A stretch of 64,000 nt of DNA from Bradyrhizobium sp. MOS003 (GTDB taxonomy: Bacteria; Pseudomonadota; Alphaproteobacteria; Rhizobiales; Xanthobacteraceae). Below are positions 43,194 to 52,212 of the stretch, piece after piece. The notes beneath the pieces are model-generated. The model searched no databases, was not told the origin of the DNA, and worked only from the letters and a program-made list of their open reading frames with translations. Position numbers and translations under genes: made by a program. Every line of letters begins with the position of its first letter. Within the stretch, counting starts at the first letter, position 1. The DNA lies in the NCBI RefSeq assembly GCF_003020125.1, contig NZ_PYFW01000015.1, forward strand, positions 1-64,000. Reading direction: 5' to 3'.

Positions 43194-44144
43194 TTGTTAA
43201 TGGGCCTCCCGGCCGGCAGTAGGTCTCAACATGCCCTTCTAATTAGAGGTCCTTTGATGCCTGTGCCAGCGCGTTTTTGAGTTCCTCCCTAGGTGGCTTG
43301 GCCGAGATCTTCCCGTGCACGTGCCCTTGATTGGGATTCCGCTCATCTGTGGCCAGCAATGACCGTTGCGACCTGAAGAGCTCCTGACCGCTGTCTACCA
43401 ATAGAAGTGCAAGCCGGTCTGACGCTCCAGCCAAACGTTCAATTCATCCGCCGCCCGGGTGGCGGCGCAACGGGTCCCATCGAGAGTGATACCGCACGGA
43501 CTGTAATTCCGCGCCGTCAATGCCCCGGTGAACTTCTCCAACGTGCCGCGAAGGTGATGCCATCGAAAGGCTTCACCGGGCTACTCGAAGATGCTGATAC
43601 CGCTAGCAACGGCGTCACAAAACTCCAGTGCGGAATCGACCAATACCGGAAGCACTTGGCCGACCCTCCCGCCATCTGCCGAGCCAGATCGGGCACTGCA
43701 ACTCTCGCGCGACGGATCGGTTCGACCTGCGGGCCGCCTCGCAAGCTCCTCGGTAATGCAGACCGCGGCTACACTGACTGGATTGTCACTTGCGAACCTG
43801 ATCAAGGGTATGAACAACAGCGGTCGGCACCAACCATACTAATCTTAGCCTATCCGCTCCCCCGGTCCTGAAAAGCGCCGGTCTCGGCAACGGGCGTCGG
43901 CCACTGAATTGGTGCGGATTCGCTCGCGCGCGTGCTTGAGAACTCCCCGTCTCTAACCTGCTCGATATGACCCTGTCGGCAGTCGCGGCGATCACTGGCA
44001 GTTTAACCGTTGCTCGCCCCTTTCGGTCGGCAGCGACTGTCGATCAAGATTCCGCACTGCACATGCTCCAAAGCTTAACATGTCTCAATTCCCAAGTCGG
44101 CGGAAACCAGGATAGAATAGGGCTTTCCCTTAAAGGGGCAACTC
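43194..44144. other. Gene-poor region with possible porin remnant
   Basis: About 950 bases without a supported gene. At 43407-43481 the plus strand encodes QAGLTLQPNVQFIRRPGGGATGP, which resembles the C-terminal strand region of OprB-type carbohydrate porins; neither the rest of the porin nor its terminal aromatic residue is found. Other frames look random. Confidence 0.4.
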
Positions 44145-44345
44145 ATGTTTGACACCGCAACAACCGCGCTTTTGCGCGCGATTCTCGATGAAGTCTGTGA
44201 AAGGGTCTCGCACCGCGAGATTGGAGCCCGTACCCACGTCGCATCGAAAATTTTGGAAGCTGCGTCTAGAGGCGAAGTCTCGCCCGAGGGCCTTAGGCAG
44301 ATCGGCCGCGACGCCCTCTCGCACGCGCCGACGATGTGGCGCTGA
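44145..44345 (+). CDS. Small conserved hypothetical protein
   Basis: A 66-residue protein, MFDTATTALLRAILDEVCERVSRH-like helical N terminus followed by ARTHVASKILEAASRGEVSPEGLRQIGRDAL. AAGGGG stands about 7 bases before the ATG. Similar proteins are common in Bradyrhizobium (from memory) and are all-helical without known function. Overlaps the next gene by ten bases, so both are probably made together. Confidence 0.75.
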   Translation: MFDTATTALLRAILDEVCERVSHREIGARTHVASKILEAASRGEVSPEGLRQIGRDALSHAPTMWR

Positions 44346-44776
44346 TCGTAGGTGCTGGTGTGAACTTCCAGATCACTGTTTTGAAGATCTTGGCGGCATA
44401 CCCGGACGGGTTTGCCGTGATGGAAGACCTGAAGCGTGACATGGCTATCCTGGCGACGAGTGGCCGCGACTGGGCAGACCGGACCCAGCGGCTCGCGGCC
44501 AAGGTGCCGGACCTCAACATCTTTTCACAAGGACTGGTCGAGCGCATAAGCGGAGGATGGAAGATCTCGGCCAAAGGGCGGGCGGTGCTTGAAATGATGG
44601 AAGCGCGGCCAACGGCTTTGGAAACGGGGCAGGTGCCTCTAGTTGAGGACACGACCACGACGTCGCCGGCGCCAGTTCCTCCGCTGCGGCAACCCGCCGA
44701 CCGTGCGAAGCGGCGGCGCGAGCGCCGCGAACGTCGGCGCGAGGCCCGTGAACGAGCAAGAGCGAACGCCTCCTGA
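44336..44776 (+). CDS. Conserved protein with winged-helix-like domain and basic tail
   Basis: A 146-residue protein from a GTG that overlaps the previous stop. The first 85 residues (LKILAAYPDGFAVMEDLKRDMAIL to ERISGGWKISAKGRAVLEMMEA) have the spacing of a winged helix, including the wing GGWKIS. The tail is Pro/Thr-rich and ends in dense Arg/Glu (RAKRRRERRERRREARERAR). DNA or RNA binding is possible; inference from fold pattern only. Confidence 0.7.
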   Translation: MALIVGAGVNFQITVLKILAAYPDGFAVMEDLKRDMAILATSGRDWADRTQRLAAKVPDLNIFSQGLVERISGGWKISAKGRAVLEMMEARPTALETGQVPLVEDTTTTSPAPVPPLRQPADRAKRRRERRERRREARERARANAS

Positions 44777-45148
44777 GGGAGGGCGACCGAAAAAAAGCCG
44801 CCAGCGGTGGCGGCTTGATAGTTCCGGACCGTCGGTTGCCTCCCCAGTCCCAAGCGTACCGCCGTTACCTTGTTTGCGGCCATGCCACTCCGAGCTACCG
44901 AACACAATTCGATTCGGCTATCGGGCCGCCGATTTATGCACGGGGCATTCTACGGAGCCGGCAAGGGGCTAAATGTGGACGGGAGCCGAACCCGAGCGTG
45001 ATGGCCAGCCGCGACCCTCCGCGCCCGACTGACACCAATACCCCAACCTGAACGGGGGGCCCATTTCCGCGACGAGAGCACAGTGCCGATTTAGGCCAAC
45101 TCGGCACCATGGCGGTGGGCGCGGTCGTCCAAAAAACTGGTCACGGGA
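44777..45148. other. Intergenic region between convergent units
   Basis: About 370 bases between the winged-helix gene and the topoisomerase gene, which converge. A hairpin at 44795-44816 is listed as terminator. No convincing frame is present. Confidence 0.55.
44795..44816 (-). terminator. Intrinsic terminator-like hairpin
   Basis: AAGCCGCC (44795-44802) pairs with GGCGGCTT (44809-44816) around a six-base loop. On the minus strand the stem runs into a T-run (complement of the A-run at 44790-44796), giving a classical terminator for the topoisomerase transcript; on the plus strand it lacks a T-run. Confidence 0.65.
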
Positions 45149-46252
45149 CTAGGCGGCGGCCTTTAGAGCATCTAGACGTTTGCGGAGAAACGCCAGCACC
45201 ATAATCTCGTCGGACGTAAGCTTGGCGTACTGGCGCTTGAACTTCTGCGCGATCTTGGCTTCGATCATCTTCACGAGATCACCTGACATGTAGGCGTCCA
45301 AGACTTCCGGGTGCACATAGCACTTCCGGCAGACGGCCGGCGTGTTGCCGAGCTGTTTCGAAACGTTCTCAATCGCGGCGACCACGTTGCGCTTGGCCTC
45401 GGCCTGGCTATCGTACTTCTTGAATTCGGCAAGGGCGAACGCCGCGAGAACCGTCCCCGCCCAAGTCCGGAAATCCTTGGCGCTGAATTCCTCTCCCGTG
45501 ATGTCCTTGATGTAGGCGTTGACGTCGCCAGAATCGACGGTTCGCGGCTGTCCGTCATCGTCGAGGTACTTGAAGAGCTCGTGTCCCGGGATCTCAGCGC
45601 ATCGCTTCACGATCGCGGCTATCCGTTTGTCCTCGACGCGAAGCTTCCACTGCTTGCCCGACTTACCCGTGAAGTCGAACCGAAGGACACCGCGGCCGAC
45701 GGAAACGTGCTTTCGCCGCATCGTGGTGAGCCCGTAGGACTTGTTCTTCTCCGCATACTCGGCGTTGCCGACCCGGATCAACGTCTTCTCCAGCAGACTG
45801 ACGATCGTGGCCAGCACCTTCTCGCGAGGTAGTCCGTCCAGCTTCATGTCGGCTTCGACCCTGGCGCGGAGCGCCGGCAGCGCAGCCGCGAACTGGATGA
45901 TGTGCTCGTACTTGTTCTGGTCACGAAGTTCCCGCCACTTCGGGTGATAGCGATACTGCTTGCGGCCCCTCGCATCGAGCCCGGTCGCCTGAATGTGGCC
46001 GTTGGCCGAGGGGCAGATCCACACGGATTCGTAGGCCGGCGGGATGCCGATTGATTCTATGCGGCGGATGACGGCGGCATCGGTGATGCGCTTTCCGTCC
46101 TTGTCGTAGTAGCTGAAGGTCGTACCGGCCCGCTTGCGGGAGTAGCCCGGCGCGGAGTCGCTGACATACCGGAGCCCTTCTTCCGCGATGGTGGCCGCTA
46201 CTTCGGCGGTGCGGTCCAAAACCTGTTCTTCGTTGCCGGTCTCTCGGAGCAT
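45149..46252 (-). CDS. DNA topoisomerase IB
   Basis: A 367-residue poxvirus-like type IB topoisomerase that relaxes supercoils through a 3'-phosphotyrosine link. The N-terminal domain has AGTTFSYYDKDGKRI and IPPAYESVWICP; the catalytic domain carries R262 (KDFRTWAGT) and the nucleophile Y312 (CRKCYVHPEVL). The start at 46252 gives the normal length; upstream in-frame codons to 46417 lack family features. Divergent from the RNase HII gene with about 230 bases between, and near the LigD-type ligase. Confidence 0.92.
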   Translation of the reverse strand: MLRETGNEEQVLDRTAEVAATIAEEGLRYVSDSAPGYSRKRAGTTFSYYDKDGKRITDAAVIRRIESIGIPPAYESVWICPSANGHIQATGLDARGRKQYRYHPKWRELRDQNKYEHIIQFAAALPALRARVEADMKLDGLPREKVLATIVSLLEKTLIRVGNAEYAEKNKSYGLTTMRRKHVSVGRGVLRFDFTGKSGKQWKLRVEDKRIAAIVKRCAEIPGHELFKYLDDDGQPRTVDSGDVNAYIKDITGEEFSAKDFRTWAGTVLAAFALAEFKKYDSQAEAKRNVVAAIENVSKQLGNTPAVCRKCYVHPEVLDAYMSGDLVKMIEAKIAQKFKRQYAKLTSDEIMVLAFLRKRLDALKAAA

Positions 46253-46483
46253 GGGCCTGTCCCTCGGAAGCACCCTGGGATCGAGGCTCCACTCCCCCGT
46301 AAAGGGATGAGAACACCGGTTAGTTCCGTTCTGAGATCGGTGGATGCGATCCATCTCAAGTGAAGGCCGGGCCGGTTCCTTTCGAAAGGCGCTGCGAGCG
46401 GTCGGGCGGCGTAGCAAGCTTCAGACAATCGCCACAAAGTTCACCGACACGCTCCCTCACAGTCAGTCTCCACGAAAGCTTCC

Positions 46484-47338
46484 ATGTCCCAGTATTCACT
46501 CGATGTGCTGCGTCAGCGCTATGTCGTCGAGAAAAGACCGCTCGAGGCCAGCGTCGAGCAGATCTTGCGGGCCGACAGCCGCGCGGGAGCCCGCGCCATC
46601 CTGGCTTCGATCGATAAGCGCCGCTTCGAAAACAGATCCGAAGGGCAGCGCCTCCGCAAGATGCTTAATTTTGAAACCTCTCTATGGGAGAGCGGCGTTC
46701 ATGCCGTGGCAGGCGTGGACGAGGCCGGAATGAGCCCTCTCGCCGGTCCGGTCTCCGCAGGCGCTGTGATCCTTAAGCCGGGTACCCGGATAGTCGGGAT
46801 CGACGACTCGAAGAAACTCGACGCTGCGGCCCGCGAGGAGCTCGCGAAGGAGATCAAGGCAAAGGCAGAGAGTTGGTGTGTGGCGTTCGTGGAGGTCGAG
46901 GAGATCGACACGATCAACATTTATTGGGCGGGCATCCAAGCCATGCAGCGGGCGGTCCGGGGACTCGCGTTGACGCCCCAGCACTTGCTGATCGACGCGA
47001 AGCGGTTGAAGGAGATCGATATCCCTCAGCAGGCCATCATCAAGGGCGACGCCAAGTCCGCCAGCATCGCGGCCGCCTCCATCCTCGCGAAAGTCGAGCG
47101 CGACATGGCCATGCGGACGCTCGACGAGCGCCATCCCGGTTACGGTTTCGCGGATCACAAGGGTTACCCGGTGCCCGCTCATTATGATGCGCTTGCCAGG
47201 CTTGGTGCATGTGCAGCTCACCGGAGGTCGTTCGGACCTGTACGCAAGGCTCTCGGCTTGCCGCCCCTGCCGCCGTGGCCTTCGGCATCCGAGCGCGAGG
47301 CTGAACCCAGGTCCCTTGCTCCGCCTCAGCTGCCTTAG
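46484..47338 (+). CDS. RNase HII-like nuclease with altered GRG motif
   Basis: A 284-residue type 2 RNase H. The four acidic residues are D79 and E80 (AGVDEAG), D171 (LLIDAKRL) and D207 (KVERDMAM), with KGDAKSASIAAASILAK intact. The motif after the first acids reads GMSPLAGPV, whereas RNase HII normally has GRGPLAGPV; the GRG backbone recognises the ribose 2'-OH at the cleavage junction. There is also an N-terminal extension of about 70 residues. Probably an accessory paralogue with changed specificity rather than the housekeeping RnhB. Its stop overlaps the convergent ligase by four bases. Confidence 0.82.
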   Translation: MSQYSLDVLRQRYVVEKRPLEASVEQILRADSRAGARAILASIDKRRFENRSEGQRLRKMLNFETSLWESGVHAVAGVDEAGMSPLAGPVSAGAVILKPGTRIVGIDDSKKLDAAAREELAKEIKAKAESWCVAFVEVEEIDTINIYWAGIQAMQRAVRGLALTPQHLLIDAKRLKEIDIPQQAIIKGDAKSASIAAASILAKVERDMAMRTLDERHPGYGFADHKGYPVPAHYDALARLGACAAHRRSFGPVRKALGLPPLPPWPSASEREAEPRSLAPPQLP

Positions 47339-48282
47339 TTTCGCGACCAACTCCTTTCGCGAATGACGTCCTTGGCCTTTTTGTCGGACCGCAGGCCGAG
47401 ATAGACCGGCTGGCGCAGTTCGCCCTTGCTGGTCCACTCCGCGAACTTCACTTCCGCGACCAACCTGGGACGCACCCAGGTCGTGACCTGCTCGTCCTTC
47501 ACCTTGGCGGCAAAGGGCGACTTGGCCGTCCTGAGCTTCACGAGCTTGCCGTGAAGCTCTTCCAGAACCTGGTGGCTGAAACCAGTGCCGACGTGGCCGA
47601 TGTACCGCCACCCATCGTCCTCGCGTACGGCCAGCACGAGGGCGCCGAAGAATGGCCGAGTTCGCCTCGGTGCCGTGAAGCCAGCGATCACGACCTCTTG
47701 CCGCTGCGCGGTCTTCACCTTCAGCCAATCCGCGGTCCGGCGTCCGGACGCGTACGGGCTGTCGGCACGCTTGGCTATAATGCCTTCGAGATGTCTCCGC
47801 TCGGCTTCTGCGAAGAACTTCGTTCCGTTGCCTTTGCGGTGGTTGCTGAACGCGATCAGCTTGTGGCGCGGCAGGATGGCCTTAAGCCGCTTCTTGCGCT
47901 CGAGTAGCGGAAGCGTGCGCAGGTCCTCGCCGTCCGCGAACATGAGGTCGAACGCGCAGTACAAGAGCTTGGCCTCATGGCGCAGGGCATTCTGGAGCAA
48001 CTGGAAATGAGATGCGCCGTCCTTGCCGATCGCGACGAGCTCGCCATCGATCACGGCGTCCGTCTTCACGCCCTCGAGTGCTTTCGCGACCTCAACATAA
48101 GAGTGGCTGATGATTTTCCCATTGCGGCTGTAGATCGCAACCCGACCACCCCGGATTTCCGAGACCATACGAAAACCATCGAATTTGTCCTCGAAGACCC
48201 AATTGGGATCGTCGAACGGTGAATCGGTCAGCGTGGCCAGCATGGGCTGCAGGCGATGAGGCAGGGTCGATTTTCGAGCCAT
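47335..48282 (-). CDS. LigD-type ATP-dependent DNA ligase, intact
   Basis: A 315-residue single-chain ligase. The adenylated Lys is K33 in EDKFDGFR; motif III is YCAFDLMFADG, motif IV EGIIAKRADSPY and motif V WLKVK, with an OB-fold domain (FFGALVLAVREDDGW, HVGTGFS) after it. The start at 48282 (MARKSTLPHRLQPMLATL) fits the family; a longer frame to 48339 adds an Arg/His-rich leader. No polymerase or Ku gene is adjacent, but PolX lies 5 kb away, so non-homologous joining or gap repair is a reasonable role. Confidence 0.9.
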   Translation of the reverse strand: MARKSTLPHRLQPMLATLTDSPFDDPNWVFEDKFDGFRMVSEIRGGRVAIYSRNGKIISHSYVEVAKALEGVKTDAVIDGELVAIGKDGASHFQLLQNALRHEAKLLYCAFDLMFADGEDLRTLPLLERKKRLKAILPRHKLIAFSNHRKGNGTKFFAEAERRHLEGIIAKRADSPYASGRRTADWLKVKTAQRQEVVIAGFTAPRRTRPFFGALVLAVREDDGWRYIGHVGTGFSHQVLEELHGKLVKLRTAKSPFAAKVKDEQVTTWVRPRLVAEVKFAEWTSKGELRQPVYLGLRSDKKAKDVIRERSWSRN

Positions 48283-48614
48283 GGCGGGACGACGGGACCA
48301 CAAAGGGTGGCAACGGGCCGCATGCATCGTCAGTTCCATCTGGCAGGTGAAGGCTTCGGCGAGGAGTAGGGGAAGGCCTAGCTCGAAAGTCCCACGTTGC
48401 CGGCAGATAAAAACATGCCTACCGCGTCGGACCCCGGTTGCCGCGAGGTTTGCGAGTCTGCGCCGACGGCTGCGACCGGCTCGCGTAAGCTCGCAGGCGG
48501 GCAGAAGCGGCAGAGCTCAGCTCCAAAGGGAGACTAGGAACCATCCATTAAAGGCGGCGTTCGTCCTCGAAGCACAATCAAGAGAAGCAAATCAATAATA
48601 GACAAGAGGATGAG

Positions 48615-49577
48615 ATGACGCGATCGGTGGAGGAGCTACGACGCGAGTCCGAGCGTAACCGGGCGGAGTTGGCGGCCACTGTCGACCGTCTGAAGCAGGG
48701 ATTATCGGATACAACGCGGGATCTGCGTCATATGGTCTCGCCTCAACACGTCAAATCCGAAGTGTCCGGCTATGTGAGCGACAAGGCTCAAGGCTGGATC
48801 GAAGGGCTCAAACAGGAGGCGATGGATAATCCGATGCGCACGGTCGCCGCAGGTACCGTGGTGGCTGTACCGCTGCTGCGAATGGTCCGCGGAGTGCCCC
48901 TGCCGCTTCTCATGATAGCTGCAGGCTTGGCGCTCACCTCGAAAAGTGTGCGCGACCGGGCTGCCGGTGCCATTTCGCCCATTATGGATGATGCCAGTCG
49001 GGTCATCGACCAGACTGCCGAGAGAGTTCAAGACGCGACGAGTGAGGCGCAAGCACGACTCTCCACGTCCCGAGGACGAGCCAGCGGTGCAATCAACGAT
49101 GCGATGGATGCCGCCAGGACGGCGGCCGACGACATCAAGGCGCGCGCAACGGCGGCGGCAGGAAAGATAGGCGACACCATCACCGGCGGGATGGACGCCA
49201 TCCAGGAGTCGGCGACCGCCGCTCCAGAGCAGGCACGTCAGATCATTGGTGACAACGCCGCGGTGATCGGAGGACTCGGCATCGCCATCGGCGCAATCAT
49301 TGCAGCCGCACTTCCCGAAACGAAGTTCGAACATCAGACGGCAGGTCCGGCGAGCGACAGCGTGAAGCGCGCCGCAGCCGAAGCAGCCCAAACCGGTTTC
49401 GAGGCAGTCAAGGGTACGACATCGTCTGCCGCCGATGCCGCGACCAGGACGTTCAATGAAGCCGATCTCGGGCAGCACGCGAGCCGTATGACCCGGAATC
49501 TTGCCGACAACCTCAAGGAAGCAGCCGCAGACGTTGTCGACGCGGCATTCAACCCCTCCCCCAATTCAAGCACCTGA
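48615..49577 (+). CDS. DUF3618 membrane-associated protein
   Basis: A 320-residue protein beginning with the DUF3618 motif (SVEELRRESERNRAELAATVDRLKQGL), a segment with two short hydrophobic stretches (NPMRTVAAGTVVAVPLLRMVRGVPLPLLMIAAGLAL, 72-107), a long Ala-rich helical region and another hydrophobic stretch near 220-240 (AVIGGLGIAIGAIIAAALP). It heads a six-gene plus-strand series of small membrane proteins. Family function is undefined; likeness to YqjD/ElaB suggests envelope association. Confidence 0.85.
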   Translation: MTRSVEELRRESERNRAELAATVDRLKQGLSDTTRDLRHMVSPQHVKSEVSGYVSDKAQGWIEGLKQEAMDNPMRTVAAGTVVAVPLLRMVRGVPLPLLMIAAGLALTSKSVRDRAAGAISPIMDDASRVIDQTAERVQDATSEAQARLSTSRGRASGAINDAMDAARTAADDIKARATAAAGKIGDTITGGMDAIQESATAAPEQARQIIGDNAAVIGGLGIAIGAIIAAALPETKFEHQTAGPASDSVKRAAAEAAQTGFEAVKGTTSSAADAATRTFNEADLGQHASRMTRNLADNLKEAAADVVDAAFNPSPNSST

Positions 49578-49587
49578 GAGACAGACC

Positions 49588-50247
49588 ATGAGCGATTCAG
49601 ATGTGATCAAGCCGGCCAACTTCAACAAAGGCAGCAGCAATTCCTCCACCGGTCTGAAGGATCAGATTGGGGATGCCGGGGCCGAGATTAAGCAGCGCGC
49701 CGGAGAGGCCCTCAAGGCATCAGCGGACATGGCACGGGACAAGTTCAGCGAAGCCACCGACGCAGCCAAGGATGTCGCCAGCGGCACTGTCGAACAGATC
49801 CAGGAGCGGGCGCGGCAACAGCAGCAGACCGGCGCCGATTTCATCGAGCGCCTGGCGGGTAACTTCCGCCAGGCCGCGGGCGCATTCGAAACTGACGTCC
49901 CGTTTGTCGCACGCGGTATCAACTCGGCCGCCGACTATGTGGAAGAAGCGGCCGCAAAGGTTCGCGACGGCAGCTTCCGTGATCTCGTCGACGGTGCGAC
50001 CGATTTTGCCAAGCGGCAACCGGCAGCATTTCTCGGCCTGTCCGTCTTGGCCGGGTTCGCCGCTGTGCGCTTCCTGAAGGCGTCAGGCGGCTCCCCAACC
50101 TCGCCGCAGACGGGTTCGGGTAGCGGACTGGCGGCTGGCGGTTCCGGAGCCCGCAGGGCGTATGCGAGCGAGGGATTCGGTTCGCAGGCCTCTGCGGGGT
50201 CGACGACGGGACAGAAACCAGCATCGGTTGACGGCAGCGCATCATGA
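49588..50247 (+). CDS. Amphipathic/helical membrane-associated protein of DUF3618 cluster
   Basis: A 219-residue protein with repeated Ala/Lys/Gln-rich helices (GDAGAEIKQRAGEALKASADMARDKFSEATDAAKDVA), resembling late-embryogenesis-abundant or apolipoprotein-like amphipathic repeats, then one hydrophobic stretch (PAAFLGLSVLAGFAAVRFL, about 152-170) and a Gly/Ser-rich tail. GAGAGAC precedes the ATG. It overlaps the next gene by four bases. Function unknown. Confidence 0.78.
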   Translation: MSDSDVIKPANFNKGSSNSSTGLKDQIGDAGAEIKQRAGEALKASADMARDKFSEATDAAKDVASGTVEQIQERARQQQQTGADFIERLAGNFRQAAGAFETDVPFVARGINSAADYVEEAAAKVRDGSFRDLVDGATDFAKRQPAAFLGLSVLAGFAAVRFLKASGGSPTSPQTGSGSGLAAGGSGARRAYASEGFGSQASAGSTTGQKPASVDGSAS

Positions 50248-50660
50248 GCATCGAGCACGATATCGAAACCGGCAAGAACGATCTTCATAATGTCTCGGCC
50301 CTTGTCGGTGACGCAATGGCTCAGGTTGCGAAGCTCTTACAGAATGAGGTCGACCTGGCGAAGGCCGAATTGGGAGAAAAGGCTCAAAAGCTCGGTGGAG
50401 CATTGGGCCTTCTGGCCGGCGGCGCAGTCCTTGTCATTCCCGCCATCGTAATGGTGTTGTTCACGCTGTCTTCAGCATTGATCAGTGCCGGCTGGTCGCC
50501 AACATTGGCCTACCTGGCGTCCGCGATTGTCGCATCTGCCTTATCTGGCGCTCTGATAGCGGTGGGCATCAACCGGCTGGACATGGGCGACCTGGCGCCG
50601 AAGGAGACTATCCGCCAGCTCGGGAAGGACAAAGACACAGTGAAGGGAATGGTGCGATGA
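50244..50660 (+). CDS. Phage-holin-like (DUF1469) membrane protein
   Basis: A 138-residue protein of the putative actinobacterial holin-X / DUF1469 family: N-terminal helix SALVGDAMAQVAKLLQNEVDLAKAELGEK, two membrane helices (about 50-74 and 81-110) and a short charged tail. Despite the family name there is no phage context. Starts on an ATGA overlap with the previous gene and ends in an ATGA overlap with the next, so the set is translationally coupled. Confidence 0.85.
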   Translation: MSIEHDIETGKNDLHNVSALVGDAMAQVAKLLQNEVDLAKAELGEKAQKLGGALGLLAGGAVLVIPAIVMVLFTLSSALISAGWSPTLAYLASAIVASALSGALIAVGINRLDMGDLAPKETIRQLGKDKDTVKGMVR

Positions 50661-51388
50661 GTAGCCCGCAAACCGGTTTTTTTGACAGTCTTCTTGCTGC
50701 GGCCCGAGACAATCCGCTGTCCGCTGCGCTCATCGGGGGCGGCGCACTCTGGTTGCTGGTTGGCGACGAGAAAATGAAGGGTGCTGCACGATCCGCCGTC
50801 ACGGTCGCATCGGACGTCGTCGACAGCGGTGCGAACAATCTTCGGGCTGCGGCCTCGGGTTTGCAACGGACCGCAGCGCCGCCGACAGCCCCGGAGTTTG
50901 ATCACGAAGTAGGCGACGCGGCCGGGACGGTACACGCCGCGGCCGGAGCCGCAGCCGGCTCCGTCTCTGCTGCGGCGGACAGCGTCCGGGACCGGTTCGA
51001 CGAAGGCGTAGCTTACGCCCGCGAACAATTCGCCAAGATGGGCAATCCCTTACCAACAGAAGACACCTTGTCGAAGGCTCAGTCTTCGCTCGGCGATATG
51101 ATGCAGAGACAGCCTCTGGCCATCTGCGCCGTCGGCTTGGCGATCGGTGCGGCAATCGCAAGCGCGTTTCGCACTTCCCAAATTGAAGACGACTACATTG
51201 GCGACGTAAGCGACCAGGTGAAGGATGATCTGAGCAGGCGTGGAACCGCTGCGTCCAAGGCCATGCGCGAAGCTGCCGATACGCTCATTGCCGAAGCGAG
51301 CGACGTCGGCGCCGAGGCAGTCGATCGCATGAAGCAGGCGGGGACGGATGCCGCCCAGGCTGCGAAGGAAAAGGCCAGGCAATTGTGA
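50657..51388 (+). CDS. Nutrient-stress-type Ala-rich membrane protein
   Basis: A 243-residue protein with an N-terminal DNPLSAALIGGGALWLLVG segment, a long Ala/Val helical middle, a second hydrophobic stretch (RQPLAICAVGLAIGAAIASAF, about 149-170) and a helical tail (KAREAADTLIAEASDVGAEAVDRMKQAG-like). The pattern 'NP..A.L.G.G..WL' recurs in proteins accompanying DUF3618 in Rhizobiales. No known function. Confidence 0.78.
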   Translation: MSSPQTGFFDSLLAAARDNPLSAALIGGGALWLLVGDEKMKGAARSAVTVASDVVDSGANNLRAAASGLQRTAAPPTAPEFDHEVGDAAGTVHAAAGAAAGSVSAAADSVRDRFDEGVAYAREQFAKMGNPLPTEDTLSKAQSSLGDMMQRQPLAICAVGLAIGAAIASAFRTSQIEDDYIGDVSDQVKDDLSRRGTAASKAMREAADTLIAEASDVGAEAVDRMKQAGTDAAQAAKEKARQL

Positions 51389-51456
51389 GGACTGGCGGCG
51401 CCGACAGTCGCCGCTCCTCGCACACTGCAATTCCCCTTCCAAATTCGGAGCTGAAC

Positions 51457-51918
51457 ATGAGTCGCGGAATGCCATCGATGACCGCCCTTTTGGGAGTGCT
51501 CGCGATTGCGGGCTATCAAAATCGAGACAAGCTGTCGGAGATATTTCGCAACGCGACCTCTGGCCAACAGGGGATCGGCAGTAAGGATGCTCTCGGCGGT
51601 ATGCTCGGCAATCTTGGAGGCCTGCTAAGTGGCGGCGGCGTCGGCTCCCTGCTAAATGGTGGGATCGGCGAGCTGCTGGAACACTTTAAACAGAACGGTC
51701 AGGGTGACGCGGCTCAATCGTGGATCAATCAGGGGCCGAACCGCGAGGTTACACCCCCCGAGCTCGATCAGGCTATCGGCCCGGACGTCATGCAGAAACT
51801 GGAGCAGCAGACCGGTTTGTCGCGACAGGCAATTCTAACCCGATTATCTCGAGAGCTTCCGGCGGCGGTGGACAAATATACACCGGATGGCCGTCTCCCT
51901 GCTTCATCGGCAGGATAA
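51457..51918 (+). CDS. YidB-family (DUF937) protein
   Basis: A 153-residue protein: hydrophobic start SMTALLGVLAIAGYQNRDKLSEI, a Gly-rich stretch (GGMLGNLGGLLSGGGVGSLLNGGIGELLEHF) and the conserved C-terminal part AQSWINQGPNREVTPPELDQAIGPDVMQKLEQQTGLSRQAILTRLSRELP, the YidB hallmark. Family function is not established. It follows the Ala-rich membrane gene by 68 bases in the same direction. Confidence 0.87.
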   Translation: MSRGMPSMTALLGVLAIAGYQNRDKLSEIFRNATSGQQGIGSKDALGGMLGNLGGLLSGGGVGSLLNGGIGELLEHFKQNGQGDAAQSWINQGPNREVTPPELDQAIGPDVMQKLEQQTGLSRQAILTRLSRELPAAVDKYTPDGRLPASSAG

Positions 51919-51945
51919 TAGCAGCGAAAGCCGAGGAAAAACGGC

Positions 51946-52209
51946 ATGGGCATCATTTGGACGATCATCATCGGTTTTGTCGCAGGCGTCATTGCGAAAT
52001 TCATCATGCCTGGCGACAACGAGCCATCCGGTTTTATCCTGACGACGATCCTCGGAATCGTAGGAGCCTTCGTAGCGACGTATCTCGGCCAAGCGCTGGG
52101 TTGGTATCGTCCCGGCGAAGGGGCGGGGCTAGTGGGCGCCGTGATCGGCGCCATCATAGTATTGTTCGTCTACGGTCTCGTGGCCGGCAGAAGCCGCCGC
52201 GCTATCTGA
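51946..52209 (+). CDS. GlsB/YeaQ/YmgE stress-response membrane protein
   Basis: An 87-residue transglycosylase-associated-type protein with three helices: IIWTIIIGFVAGVIAKFIMPG, GFILTTILGIVGAFVATYLG and GLVGAVIGAIIVLFVYGLV. The Gly-rich pattern and MPGD motif are family hallmarks. Members are induced by stress or acid in several bacteria. Last of the six-gene set; its end abuts a deleted DUF72 gene on the opposite strand. Confidence 0.9.
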   Translation: MGIIWTIIIGFVAGVIAKFIMPGDNEPSGFILTTILGIVGAFVATYLGQALGWYRPGEGAGLVGAVIGAIIVLFVYGLVAGRSRRAI

Positions 52210-52212
52210 CCC

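Noticed and set aside
50244..50660. Holin-like gene as a sign of a prophage
   Set aside because: No lysis, capsid, terminase or other phage genes are near; the family is common in non-phage membrane clusters such as this one.
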